Made by a program: the position numbers and the translations under genes. The notes beneath the pieces are model-generated. The model was given only the letters and a program-made list of their open reading frames with translations. It did not search any database and had not been told where the DNA came from. A DNA stretch of 64,000 bases from Planctomycetaceae bacterium (GTDB lineage: Bacteria > Planctomycetota > Planctomycetia > Pirellulales > Pirellulaceae): positions 62,001 through 126,000 of the forward strand of contig JAAYDI010000013.1 in NCBI GenBank assembly GCA_012729315.1. Direction: 5' to 3'. Shown piece after piece: positions 26,657 to 35,610 of the stretch (positions within the stretch are counted from its first letter, which is position 1; every line of letters starts with the position of its first letter).

Positions 26657-27715
26657 CTACGCCTCCTCGGTCGCCACCGCGCGCAGCGTCTCGAGGATAT
26701 GCGGCAGCTGCGGCACCGTATTCTGTTCGTAGATCTGGTTCAGGCCGATTCCCGGCACGTGCTGACCCTGCAACACACGCGGGCGCGCCAGCAGGTCGTA
26801 GAAATGCTCCTCCACAACGCGGCGCAGCAGGTGCTCGCCAAAGTTGGTCACTTCGGAGTCTTCGTTCACAAACAGCACCCGCCCCGTTTTCAATACGCTC
26901 TGGGAGATCATTCTCCAGTCGTAAGGGAAGATGCTGCGCAAATCGATCACATCGCAGGTCAGACCGTCCGATTCGCGCAGCAGATCCGCCGCCTTGACGC
27001 ACAGCGGCAGCGTGCGCCCGTAGCTTACCAGCGTGGCGTGCGTCCCTTCCCGCACCTGGTCCGCAGTGCCGATCGGTACCAGGTACTCATCCAGATCCGG
27101 CCACCGCGGCCGCCAGCCGGTACGGTCCCCCAGCGGCGCGTCGATCAGCTGCTTGAGCAACTCCGGATCGGCCGGCTCGCCCGGAATCAGCTTCTCCCCG
27201 CGCACGCGCAGCAGCGCCTTGGGCAGCAGCACCAGGACGGGATTCGGATCCACGATGGCGGACAGCATCAGGCCGTACGCATCCAGCGCATTGCTGGGCA
27301 TCACCACCTTCCAGCCCGCCAGGCGGCTGGCCCAGCTCTCGAAACTGTGCGAGTGATACAGGCTGCCACGAATCCCCGAGCCGCTGGGGGTCATCAACAC
27401 GATTGGCATCTCGTAGTTCCCGCCGCCGGCCCACCGCTGATTGCCGGCCACTTTCAACAGGTCGATCGTGTTGAACCCGTAATCGCAGAACTGGATCTCC
27501 GCCACCGGGCGCCCCCCGGCATAGGCGATGCCCATCGCCGCGCCGACAATCCCGCGTTCGTCCAGCGGCGTGTTCCACGCCGTTTCGAGCCCCTGCGTGG
27601 CCGTGAACACGCCGCCCAGTGGCGGCCCGACATCCTCCCCCAGAATGTCCGTCACTCCCAGATAGGTCTCGCCATAATGCAAGGCCATGCGAACGGCTTG
27701 AACGAGCGTCGCCAT
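26657..27715 (-). CDS. 2-oxoacid dehydrogenase E1 component, beta subunit
   Basis: 352 residues from the ATG at 27715 (MATLVQAVRMALHYG). The transketolase-like pyrimidine-binding domain contains TPLDERGIVGAAMGIAYAGGRPVAEIQF and the catalytic His region YHSHSFESW. The C-terminal domain has LVSYGRTLPLCVKAADLL and VIDLRSIFPYDW. With the alpha subunit it decarboxylates a 2-oxoacid and acylates the E2 lipoyl group. Its start lies 13 bp after the E1alpha stop. Confidence 0.9.
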   Translation of the reverse strand: MATLVQAVRMALHYGETYLGVTDILGEDVGPPLGGVFTATQGLETAWNTPLDERGIVGAAMGIAYAGGRPVAEIQFCDYGFNTIDLLKVAGNQRWAGGGNYEMPIVLMTPSGSGIRGSLYHSHSFESWASRLAGWKVVMPSNALDAYGLMLSAIVDPNPVLVLLPKALLRVRGEKLIPGEPADPELLKQLIDAPLGDRTGWRPRWPDLDEYLVPIGTADQVREGTHATLVSYGRTLPLCVKAADLLRESDGLTCDVIDLRSIFPYDWRMISQSVLKTGRVLFVNEDSEVTNFGEHLLRRVVEEHFYDLLARPRVLQGQHVPGIGLNQIYEQNTVPQLPHILETLRAVATEEA

Positions 27716-27728
27716 GCAGACCAGATCC

Positions 27729-28772
27729 TCAGTGCGGCAAACCGGTGTAGTCGTCAGGATACACAACATCGACAGGGCTGGGTGCATACGTGTGCCGCCG
27801 CACATCGTCCGGCGTGGGCTCCGGTTCCTGGAGCGCCTGCTGCACAGCCGCCGCCGCCTCCCCGCGGGCCGCCTCCCACAGCTCGTCGATCGACGCCCGT
27901 GTCAACACACCGGCCGCCAGCAGTTTCGTCTCCCACAGCGCCAGACAGTCCGGTTCATTCTCCACCCGCATCGCACCGCTGGACGACGAATGGCCGTGCA
28001 GGCGCGATACCTGCGACTCAAGCATGAACGGGCGGCGCTTGCGCCGGCACCACTGCAGTGCGCGCCGCAGGGCATGCCAGCTGGCAATCGGGTCGTTGCC
28101 GTCAACCACCTCGCCCGGAATCCCGAACGGCTCCCCCCGGTCCACAATGTGCTGCTCGCTGTGCTGCGACCGCATCGGTGTCGAGATGCCCCACTGGTTG
28201 TTCGTCACAATCATCAGGACGGGCAGCTCCTGCCCGGGACGCGTGCTCCAGATCATGCACGTTGCGAAGTCCCCTTGGCTCGAGCCCGCGTCCCCGCCCA
28301 CCACTACCGTCACGCCGTCACCACCGTGGCGTTTCTGTACCAGCGCGGTTCCCGGCGCCATGGCAAACTTGGCCCCCACCACCGAACTGACCGGCACGAC
28401 ATTCCATTTCCGCAGCGCGGAATGCCCCAGGAAGTTGCGCCCCATCGAATGCGGATCGGTGATCCGGACCGCCGCTTGCCGCGTCGCGTCCAACATCGGC
28501 ATCCCCATCGCCAGCAACGTCGCTAGGCTGCGATAGTGCAGATGCAGGAAGTCGTAGTCCGGACCACACCCCTTCTTCAACTGCAGGCCCAGACACACAT
28601 TGAACGCTTCCTCGCCCGGTCCCCCAATCCAGAAATAGCCTTCCCCAGACTTGCTCATCTGGATCATGCGCTCGTCCAGCACCCGGGCCCGCACCATCAA
28701 CTGATGGATCCGCATGCACTGATCGGCACACAACGCTTCGTTTCCACTGTTGACCTCGGCAATTGTCGTCAC
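27729..28772 (-). CDS. 2-oxoacid dehydrogenase E1 component, alpha subunit (TPP-binding)
   Basis: 347 residues from a GTG at 28772, which has AGGGAGGAG about 7 bp upstream. The TPP/Mg motif is VVGGDAGSSQGDFATCMIWS ending at NNQWGIS, and the phosphorylation-loop-like segment SRLHGHSSSSGA follows. The N-terminus with IGGPGEEAFNVCLGLQL fits the branched-chain/acetoin E1alpha group. It is the first gene of the three-gene operon. No E3 (dihydrolipoamide dehydrogenase) gene lies in the window, so E3 must be shared with another complex. Confidence 0.9.
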   Translation of the reverse strand: MTTIAEVNSGNEALCADQCMRIHQLMVRARVLDERMIQMSKSGEGYFWIGGPGEEAFNVCLGLQLKKGCGPDYDFLHLHYRSLATLLAMGMPMLDATRQAAVRITDPHSMGRNFLGHSALRKWNVVPVSSVVGAKFAMAPGTALVQKRHGGDGVTVVVGGDAGSSQGDFATCMIWSTRPGQELPVLMIVTNNQWGISTPMRSQHSEQHIVDRGEPFGIPGEVVDGNDPIASWHALRRALQWCRRKRRPFMLESQVSRLHGHSSSSGAMRVENEPDCLALWETKLLAAGVLTRASIDELWEAARGEAAAAVQQALQEPEPTPDDVRRHTYAPSPVDVVYPDDYTGLPH

Positions 28773-29142
28773 CCAGTGCTCCTCCCTTGCTGCGGTGATC
28801 TCGCCCCCCTCTAGCCCTACAGAGCGTCGGGCAGCGCGCCGCGACTCATCCGCGGCCGACGGAGTTCGCGGCGCCCGGGTGATCCAGTCCAGCTTTCATT
28901 CTACGCGAATTTGCCGCCCTGCCCAGATGCGCAAGCCACATCCGGACGGTCGCGTGAAATGAGCAGCGAGCGCGGCGCGGGGCCCGTCGTCCGTACCGGT
29001 TGTCCCGAGACGCGGAATCAGGCAAGCTGCAACGCCTGGGTGGAGTGAGCCGGAAATCGGGTGCCTGCAAGCGGCCTGGGCGCGATTGCCGATAACAGAT
29101 ACAAGGTGCGTGCTTCGCCACATGACGAGACAGGAAACGCTT
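28773..29142. other. Divergent intergenic region
   Basis: No gene is seen on either strand. A minus-strand TAGAAT near 28905 could be a -10 for the E1/E2 operon, but it has no -35. Otherwise I see nothing notable. Confidence 0.4.
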
Positions 29143-29415
29143 ATGGAACCGACCATCTCGGCCGCCGGTGTCAGGAAACTCGTAGTCCACCACTTCAATC
29201 AGCATGGGGTCCGTATCCCGCGCTATCACGCCCTCGAAGAACACGTCCGAGTGGAGGGCGGTCGGCACGTTGCCCACTGCTACCGAGCGGGCGGTCTGTT
29301 CGCCATGTGGATGATGGACATCGGTCTGTTACAGTTCTACGATCAGGCGGGGAACATGCTCGATACGCTCAATCTGCTGAGCCGGCCGGCAGCAGAAGTG
29401 CGCAGAGCGGCGTGA
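29143..29415 (+). CDS. Small conserved-looking protein of unknown function
   Basis: A 90-residue protein from the ATG at 29143 (AGGAAA 5 bp upstream; two earlier in-frame starts lack a site). It is a compact globular-looking sequence without signal peptide: VRKLVVHHFNQHGVRIPRYHALEEHVRV, then HVAHCYRAGGLFAMWMMDIGLLQFYD. Codon use matches the neighbours, and the ribosome-binding site is good, so it is probably real. I cannot assign a family. The 48-bp inverted repeat begins 2 bp after its stop. Confidence 0.6.
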   Translation: MEPTISAAGVRKLVVHHFNQHGVRIPRYHALEEHVRVEGGRHVAHCYRAGGLFAMWMMDIGLLQFYDQAGNMLDTLNLLSRPAAEVRRAA

Positions 29416-29417
29416 AG

Positions 29418-29575
29418 ATAACGGATGGACAATGACGGATGACGAATGACGGAAGCACGAAGGAAGGGCGAATGACAACATGCCCGCGGTACTGATTTCA
29501 GCTCGCATTGACATTATTCCTTCGTTATTCCTTCGTGCTTCCGTCATTCGTCATCCGTCATTGTCCATCCGTTAT
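29418..29575. repeat. Perfect 48-bp inverted repeat between convergent genes
   Basis: The 48 bases at 29418-29465 are the exact reverse complement of 29528-29575. A 62-bp loop separates the arms. The element sits exactly between the stop codons of two convergent genes (29415 and 29579). The arms are built from the words ATGACGGATGACGAATGACGG and GCACGAAGGAA, also present at 9205-9287. A transcript from either side would form a very stable hairpin, so it may act as a bidirectional terminator or mRNA stabiliser. It could equally be a non-autonomous mobile repeat. Confidence 0.92.
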
Positions 29576-29578
29576 TGT

Positions 29579-31522
29579 TCACGCGACCTGCATCTGCCGT
29601 GATTCCCGCAGCCGGATGCAGCCGCGTTCGAGTTCGTACACGCGATCGGCCAGGTAGAGATTGGCCATCCGGTGTGTGATCATGATGAGGGTCCGGTGCT
29701 TGCTGTACTCGGTCAGCGCTTGATTGATGAGTTTCTCGCTTTCGACGTCAATCTGGCTGGTGGCTTCGTCGAGGATCAGGATTTCGGGATTCCGCAGAAA
29801 GGCGCGTGCCAGGGCGATGCGTTGCCGCTGACCGCCGCTGAGCCGCTGGCCGGACTGGCCGACGCGCGTGGCATACTGTTCCGGGAAGGTCATGATGAAC
29901 TCGTGGGCGTGGGCCATTTCTGCCGCCTGCCGCACCTGCTCGTCCGAGGCATGCAGTGAACCGTAGCGGATATTGTACAGAATGGTGTCGTTGAACAGTT
30001 CGGTCTGTTGAGTGACCAGTCCGATCCGGGAGCGCACGTCGTCCAGCGCCAGTTCCCGCAGATCCACTCCGTCCAGTAGCACAGCGCCCTGCTGCGGGTC
30101 ATAGAACCGGCAGATCAAGTGGATCAGCGACGACTTGCCGCTTCCGTTGGCACCCACCAGCGCGATCTTGGATCCGAAGGGGATTTCCAGATTAATGTTC
30201 TGCAACACGTAGTCCTGTTCAAGGTAGGCAAACGACAGCTCCCGCAGCTCCAGCTTGCTGTGCGGCCGGGCCGCCGCGCGCGGCGCAGGAGGGGATTGGA
30301 TCAGCGGCACGCGGTCCAGCAGCGGATAGAGCATGTCCGCCGCCGCCACGCCCGAATTGACTCCCGTGAACACGGTGGACAGCTTGCGCACAGGATCGCT
30401 GGCACCTACCAGTAGTCCGAAGAACACCATCATCGTCGAGACGCTCAGCGGCGTGTCGGTGATGCGAACCCCGAACAGGTGGGTTTCGTGATACAGCACA
30501 AGATAGGCGCCGATGATGATCGTCGTGCCCACCATGCCGATGCCCAGCAGTTCCGTCACGGGACGCGTTAAGGCATTGTAGAACGCCCCCTTCAGCTGCA
30601 GCCGCAGCAGCTCGCGCGTCGTTCGCTCAAACCGCCGCTGCTCTGTCCGCTCCATGCCATAGGCCTGCACAGTCTGAATGCTGCCAAAAGCCTCCAGCAT
30701 CACGTGCTGGAAACTCCGCGCCTGTTCCAGCGCCCGGCGCGACACGGACTTGATCCGCTTGCTGAGCCACACAATCACATAGGTGACCAGCGGCGCGATG
30801 ATCAATGACAGCACCAGCAGACGCCAGGAAATCAGGCAGGCACCAGCCAGGCAGGCCAGGATCTTCAGCGGCTCACGAATGGCGCCTCCATAGACCTCCA
30901 TAATGCCGGTGGCCAGCATATCGGTCGTCGCGGAGATCTGCATCGTGAACCCGCTCGTGCCGTATTTGGCGAAGCCCGCCCGGTCCATGTGCATCGCCCG
31001 CTCGAAGATCCGCATCCGCGTGCCGCGCGCGATGTTGATGGAGACGCGCGCAATCAACATCGTGTTGATGAGCATGAACACGTGCTTGATGAGCGTGCTC
31101 ACCATCAGCACCACGATCACGGCGACAACGGTCAGGAAGGGATCGGTCGGGCACAACCGGTAGATGAGCGGCCGCAGGCGAAGCGCGGAAGCCAACGAAG
31201 CTTCCTGATTCGACCGCTCACTGGCAAGCTGTGCGTGACGGGCCGCCAGCTGCCGCTGCTCGTCAGCGCCGGCCACCGCACTCCGGGCCTCCAACGCCGC
31301 GATCTCCCCCGCAAGCCGGGATATGCCCTCTTCCGCTGCCGCGATCTTCCCGTCCACCCACTGCTGCAGCGTTTCCTCGCCCAGTGTCACCTGGATGATC
31401 GGAAATAACGCCCCAATGTTGCCACCCCACAAGGCGGCCACGATCAGCGAACAGCCCGTGGCCAGTACAATCGACCGCCAGTAGCAGAGCGCCTCACGCA
31501 AGGCGCGGCAGAAGTTCTTCAT
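29579..31522 (-). CDS. ABC exporter with fused membrane and ATPase domains (MsbA/lipid exporter type)
   Basis: A 647-residue half-transporter that would act as a homodimer. A first hydrophobic helix (about 17-45) is followed by an unusual charged, helical insert (about 55-110, with ISRLAGEIAALEARS and LAARHAQLASERSNQEASL), likely a periplasmic coiled coil between TM1 and TM2. The remaining membrane helices follow to about 375. The ATPase domain has Walker A GANGSGKSS (about 455), Q-loop LVTQQTELF, signature LSGGQRQR, Walker B ILILDEATS and the H-loop His in MITHRM. It probably exports a lipid or peptide. The divergent neighbour is a phosphopantetheinyl transferase. Confidence 0.9.
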   Translation of the reverse strand: MKNFCRALREALCYWRSIVLATGCSLIVAALWGGNIGALFPIIQVTLGEETLQQWVDGKIAAAEEGISRLAGEIAALEARSAVAGADEQRQLAARHAQLASERSNQEASLASALRLRPLIYRLCPTDPFLTVVAVIVVLMVSTLIKHVFMLINTMLIARVSINIARGTRMRIFERAMHMDRAGFAKYGTSGFTMQISATTDMLATGIMEVYGGAIREPLKILACLAGACLISWRLLVLSLIIAPLVTYVIVWLSKRIKSVSRRALEQARSFQHVMLEAFGSIQTVQAYGMERTEQRRFERTTRELLRLQLKGAFYNALTRPVTELLGIGMVGTTIIIGAYLVLYHETHLFGVRITDTPLSVSTMMVFFGLLVGASDPVRKLSTVFTGVNSGVAAADMLYPLLDRVPLIQSPPAPRAAARPHSKLELRELSFAYLEQDYVLQNINLEIPFGSKIALVGANGSGKSSLIHLICRFYDPQQGAVLLDGVDLRELALDDVRSRIGLVTQQTELFNDTILYNIRYGSLHASDEQVRQAAEMAHAHEFIMTFPEQYATRVGQSGQRLSGGQRQRIALARAFLRNPEILILDEATSQIDVESEKLINQALTEYSKHRTLIMITHRMANLYLADRVYELERGCIRLRESRQMQVA

Positions 31523-32029
31523 CCGTAACCGTCCCTGGTTCTCGCCCCGTGTCGTACGCCGTCGCGCTGGATGCCCACTCCGGCGACATCCTCTCCTGCC
31601 CCCCGGTATGCTGGATCAATACACTGGATCAGACCGGAATGGCCGCGCAAACGTCACATCGAACGGCACCACTCTATACGAATCCATCTGCTGGGCAAAG
31701 AGAAGTTTCAGGCGATTCACCCCGGCGGGGGGGTAGCCTGGTTCGAGGGGTGGGCAGGCACGCATTGCCTGGGCGCGCGGAGCGCGGGCAGGTCGTCCGG
31801 AGCGATGGCTGAGGGACCGGCGGCCCCGGGTCGCGACGTCGTTACCGGTGGCAGGTTCCGCTACAACTGGAAAATGGAAAATGCGTGATGGAAGCTGCTG
31901 CCCGGAATGCAACTTCGCCCACGTACCGCGGCAGGGGCTGTTTTGCGGGGTAAACTCGCGAGGTGGGGGTGTCTCGTGAGCTGAGCGAAGGTGCTCGGTC
32001 CATCTGTGGTGCCTTCGGAGAGCCTGACA
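31523..32029. other. Long divergent intergenic region, no feature seen
   Basis: 507 bp between the ABC exporter and the phosphopantetheinyl transferase. Several short open frames exist, but none has a ribosome-binding site or a protein-like composition. An 8-bp word CTGGATCA recurs 13 bp apart at 31611 and 31624. I see no convincing promoter, RNA structure or gene. Confidence 0.45.
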
Positions 32030-32770
32030 ATGACGGCGGTCCTGACAGCGGACGAAGTGCACATCTGGTACTGCCTGGCCGATGACCCACCCTGGGACAC
32101 CGTGCACCCGCTGTATCTGGCGCTGCTCTCGGCCGGCGAACGCACCCGCTACGACCGCTTCCTGTTCGACCGGGCCCGCCGCCAGTTCCTACTGGCGCGA
32201 GCCCTGGTCCGCACCGTGCTGTCACAGTATGCCGTGCTCGGCGCGCACGACTGGGAGTTTGCGACCACCGAGCACGGCAAGCCGTACGTGGCACCCCGGC
32301 TGGGTCTGGCCCACCTGCAGTTCAACCATTCGCACGCGGACGCCCTGGTGGCCTGCGCCGTGACTCACTCGCAGGCGGTGGGCGTCGATGTCGAGTCGCT
32401 CGCGCGTGAGGTCGATTGCCGGATCGCCCGGCATTGTCTTTCGCCCACCGAACTCAGCGTATTCCACGACACAGATCCCTCGCACCAACAGCAGTTCCTG
32501 CTCCGCCGCTGGACCGTGAAGGAAGCCTATACCAAGGCGCGCGGGTTGGGGCTGTCCCTGCGGTTCTCCGCCCTCTCGTTCTCCTTTGAGCCAGACGGTC
32601 GGCCGATTCTCGTGCAGGACGCGACCGCATCAGACGCCCCGCAGCAATGGCAGTTCCATCAGCAGATACTTGACGATCGGCACTACCTGGCCGTTGCTGT
32701 ACAACGGCAGGCCGACCGGCCGTGCCGGTTCGTCGTCCGCCGCTCGCTGCCACTGCTCGCTGCCGAATAG
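32030..32770 (+). CDS. Sfp-type 4'-phosphopantetheinyl transferase
   Basis: 246 residues from the ATG at 32030 (GGAG 9 bp upstream). It transfers the phosphopantetheine arm of CoA to a carrier-protein serine. The Mg-binding motif VGVDVES (about 118-124) and the signature WTVKEAYTKARGLGL (about 161-175) are both intact. The length and the preceding HLQFNHSHADALVACAV segment place it in the Sfp/AcpT-like subfamily, usually serving polyketide, peptide or special fatty-acid synthases. None of those is in the window, so its partner carrier is elsewhere. Confidence 0.9.
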   Translation: MTAVLTADEVHIWYCLADDPPWDTVHPLYLALLSAGERTRYDRFLFDRARRQFLLARALVRTVLSQYAVLGAHDWEFATTEHGKPYVAPRLGLAHLQFNHSHADALVACAVTHSQAVGVDVESLAREVDCRIARHCLSPTELSVFHDTDPSHQQQFLLRRWTVKEAYTKARGLGLSLRFSALSFSFEPDGRPILVQDATASDAPQQWQFHQQILDDRHYLAVAVQRQADRPCRFVVRRSLPLLAAE

Positions 32771-32888
32771 GGGATCGTATCCGAGTTCGTTGATCACCCC
32801 ACTTCCCCAGCACCGATGCCGCCCAGCCAGACACTCGGCCGGGACGGACGCCCCCGGTTCCTGCCGGCAGACGGCTGGAAGCAGCGGA

Positions 32889-34295
32889 TTACTCGGGCAG
32901 TGGTTGTCCCTTGGTCTCCGGGGCGAACGGCAACACGGCAATACCGGCGAGGAAGATGAAGGCCACGCTGCACGCTGCCCACCGGAACGGCTCGGCAAAC
33001 TCCAGCCAATTGAACAGCAGGGTCAGAGACCCCATCGTGAACACGCCGATCGCCGTCAGATAGCGGGCGGCATTGTAGCACAGGCTGGTGCCCGTGCTGC
33101 GCAATCGGGTCGGGAAGATCTCGGGCAGATAGATCGCATAGCCGCCAAACACTGTGAGCGTCGTGAACCCTACCAGCGGGACGAACAAGTAGATCTGCCA
33201 CTCTTGGTTCATGAACCCGAAGACGCCGAAGACGACGATGAAACAGGCCAGGAACGACAGGCCAAATGCTTTGCGCCGCCCGATCCGTGCCGTGATTGCC
33301 GTGAACGCGATCATACCCAGAAACGCGCCGACATCCTGCAGGGCCAGCGCATACGAAGCCACCTCATCCTGGTGCGCCCGCAGCTGATCCGCGTCGACCA
33401 GACCGGTCGCCGGATCGGCCTTCGCGCTGTTAGCGAGCACATCCCGAATCAGTTCCGGGGTCCAGAAGCCGATCGCCCAGAGACCGACGGCACCGGCCGT
33501 GACCAGCAGCACGCCTACGATCAGGTTCTTGCGCCAGAGCGGGTCGCTGAACATCTCGCGCCAACTGCCGAGCTTGACCTGATTCCCGGCCGCCTGCCCC
33601 TGCCGCGCCGCTTCACGCGCTGCCAGCCAACTTGCCGGCTCGCGAATGTAAAGCATCATGGGCACGATCAGCAGCGCGGGCAGCATGCCCACCACAAACA
33701 GGATCCGCCAGCCGTGGAACTCACCGTCAGGCAGTATCGACCAGCCCACGGACAGGGACTTGGTGAGGAACACGGCCCCGAGCAGCGACCCCGAGATGTT
33801 ACCGATGGCCGACAGGGCCTGCATCAGCCCCAGCGCGTGGGGCCGCGCCCGTGTCGGCATCTCCTCGGCCAGCAGGGTCACGGCTGCGGAGAAGGCGCCG
33901 CCGATGCCCAGCCCCGTAAGGAACCGGTACAGGCAGAAGTCCCACCAGGCCACCGACAGGGCCGAGAGCCCTGTAAACAGCGAGTAGGCGCCGACGGTGG
34001 CCATCAACGTCTTGGTCCGCCCCAGGCGGTCACCCATCACGCCGAAGATCAACCCGCCGGTAGCCCAGCCAATCAACAGCAGCGAGGTGGCTACTGACCC
34101 GTACCACTTCACCTGTTCTGGATTACCCAGCAGTTCTTCCAGCGCGCGCCCTCGGGCCAGCACAAAGAATCGCTGATCGAGACAGTCGAACATCCAGGCC
34201 AAGGTACAGACGATGAACACGAACCAGTGGTAACCCGAAAGTTCGCGATACCAGGGCACATTCGCAGTGGTGGATGCCACAGGATCAGCACTCAT
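32889..34295 (-). CDS. MFS transporter (sugar/organic acid type)
   Basis: 468 residues with 12 predicted membrane helices. The MFS loop-2/3 signature appears as GVMGDRLGRTKTL. A large central loop (REAARQGQAAGNQVKLGSW) separates the halves, and the second-half equivalent is TARIGRRKAFGL. The motif IYLPEIFPTRLRSTGTSLCYNAARY is typical of the aromatic-acid/sugar MFS branch. AAGGAGAG stands 5 bp before the ATG. It is divergent from an oxidoreductase gene across 176 bp, suggesting shared control and a linked substrate. Confidence 0.87.
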   Translation of the reverse strand: MSADPVASTTANVPWYRELSGYHWFVFIVCTLAWMFDCLDQRFFVLARGRALEELLGNPEQVKWYGSVATSLLLIGWATGGLIFGVMGDRLGRTKTLMATVGAYSLFTGLSALSVAWWDFCLYRFLTGLGIGGAFSAAVTLLAEEMPTRARPHALGLMQALSAIGNISGSLLGAVFLTKSLSVGWSILPDGEFHGWRILFVVGMLPALLIVPMMLYIREPASWLAAREAARQGQAAGNQVKLGSWREMFSDPLWRKNLIVGVLLVTAGAVGLWAIGFWTPELIRDVLANSAKADPATGLVDADQLRAHQDEVASYALALQDVGAFLGMIAFTAITARIGRRKAFGLSFLACFIVVFGVFGFMNQEWQIYLFVPLVGFTTLTVFGGYAIYLPEIFPTRLRSTGTSLCYNAARYLTAIGVFTMGSLTLLFNWLEFAEPFRWAACSVAFIFLAGIAVLPFAPETKGQPLPE

Positions 34296-34341
34296 CAGAT
34301 CTCTCCTTGTACACGGGACGGTTCCTCAAAAACTAACCGAA

Positions 34342-34369
34342 TTGAACCCGTATCACAAGCAGGTACAAT
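34342..34369 (+). promoter_or_regulatory. Sigma70-like promoter (TTGAAC-16-TACAAT)
   Basis: TTGAAC (34342-34347) and TACAAT (34364-34369) are spaced by 16 bp, about 100 bp before the oxidoreductase start at 34472. It lies in the divergent region shared with the MFS gene. Confidence 0.5.
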
Positions 34370-34471
34370 CAGAGCGTGCAGGCCGGAGCGGAGAACGCCG
34401 CCGGCCGGCAGCGTCGTACGACCGGTCCCAGTCACCCCGGGCACGCGTGTCTCGAAATGGATGGACGTAAC

Positions 34472-35593
34472 ATGAACGACAAACAATTCAATGTGGCCAT
34501 CATCGGCCTTGGCTTCGGCGCCGAGTTCATTCCGATCTACCAGCGCCATCCGAACGCGAACATGTACGCCATCTGCCAGCGCAACGCTGAGCGGCTGGGC
34601 AAGATCGGCGACACCTTCGGTGTGCCGAAACGCTATACGCGCTATGCCGATGTCCTGGCCGATCCGCAAGTGGATTTCGTGCACATCAACTCGCCCATTC
34701 CCGACCACGCGCCCATGTCCATCGCGGCGCTCGAAGCCGGCAAGCACGTCATGTGCACGGTGCCGATGGCGACCACCGTTGACGAGTGCCGCCAGATCGT
34801 CGAGCTCGTCCGCCGCACGGGCCTGAAGTACATGATGGCCGAAACCGTCGTCTACTCGCGCGAGTTCCTGTTCCTGAAGGACCTCTACCAGAAAGGGGAA
34901 CTGGGCAAGATCCAGTACCTGCAGGCTTCCCACCCGCAGGACATGGACGGCTGGCCGGAGTACTGGGAACGCATGATCCCCATGCACTACGCCACCCACG
35001 TCGTCAGCCCCTGCCTCGGTCTGCTGGACGCGCGTGCCGAATACGTGACCTGTCTCGGCTCCGGCACGGTGCGGGAGGACATCCAGCAGAAGTCCGGCAA
35101 CCGGTTCGCGGTGGAGACGTGCCACATCAAGATCCTGGATTCCGACGTGGTGGCGCACATCTGGCGCGCACTCTACGACACGGCGCGGCAGTATCGCGAG
35201 AGCTTCGATGTCTACGGGACCAAGAAGAGTTTCGAATGGACGCTGGTCGAAGGCAAACCGCACGTGATGCACACGGCCAAGAAACCGGAGCCCGAGATCG
35301 CTGCGCCGGTGGAGGTGCCCGACTTCGCGCACCTGCTGCCCGAACCCATCCGCTGTTTCACCCGTTCGATCCAGGATGCTGAGCATCTATCGTTCGTCCA
35401 GGGTGGGGGCCACGGCGGTTCGCACCCCCACCTGGTCCACGAGTTCCTGACGGCGCTGGCCACGGACCGCGACCCCGTCCCCAACGCGGTCACGTCCGCC
35501 AACTGGACGTGCGTGGGCATCTGTGCCCATCAGTCCGCGCTCGACGGCGGTGCCATCGTCCGGCTCCCCGAGTTCACCCTTGCGGAGCGCTGA
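34472..35593 (+). CDS. Gfo/Idh/MocA family oxidoreductase lacking the EKP lysine
   Basis: 373 residues from the ATG at 34472 (an ATG at 34457 is in frame). The N-terminal Rossmann domain has VAIIGLGFGAEFIP. The place where most family members have the catalytic E-K-P motif reads VMCTVPMATT, so the usual lysine is replaced. The C-terminal domain includes HPQDMDGWPEYWERMIPMHYATHVVSP and FVQGGGHGGSHPHLVHEF. The enzyme may use another base, be an isomerase or be non-catalytic. This VPM variant seems familiar from planctomycete paralogues. Ends 17 bp from the convergent esterase gene. Confidence 0.85.
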   Translation: MNDKQFNVAIIGLGFGAEFIPIYQRHPNANMYAICQRNAERLGKIGDTFGVPKRYTRYADVLADPQVDFVHINSPIPDHAPMSIAALEAGKHVMCTVPMATTVDECRQIVELVRRTGLKYMMAETVVYSREFLFLKDLYQKGELGKIQYLQASHPQDMDGWPEYWERMIPMHYATHVVSPCLGLLDARAEYVTCLGSGTVREDIQQKSGNRFAVETCHIKILDSDVVAHIWRALYDTARQYRESFDVYGTKKSFEWTLVEGKPHVMHTAKKPEPEIAAPVEVPDFAHLLPEPIRCFTRSIQDAEHLSFVQGGGHGGSHPHLVHEFLTALATDRDPVPNAVTSANWTCVGICAHQSALDGGAIVRLPEFTLAER

Positions 35594-35610
35594 TGCGCGG
35601 CCCGCGGCGG

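Noticed and set aside
25383-28772. Pyruvate dehydrogenase assignment for the E1/E2 operon
   Set aside because: The motifs do not separate pyruvate, acetoin and branched-chain enzymes, so the general 2-oxoacid call was kept.
29329-29547. Small frame containing VIVHP/SFRHSS-type peptide next to the inverted repeat
   Set aside because: The peptide is only the translation of the ATGACGAATGACG repeat; the same happens around 9071-9442.
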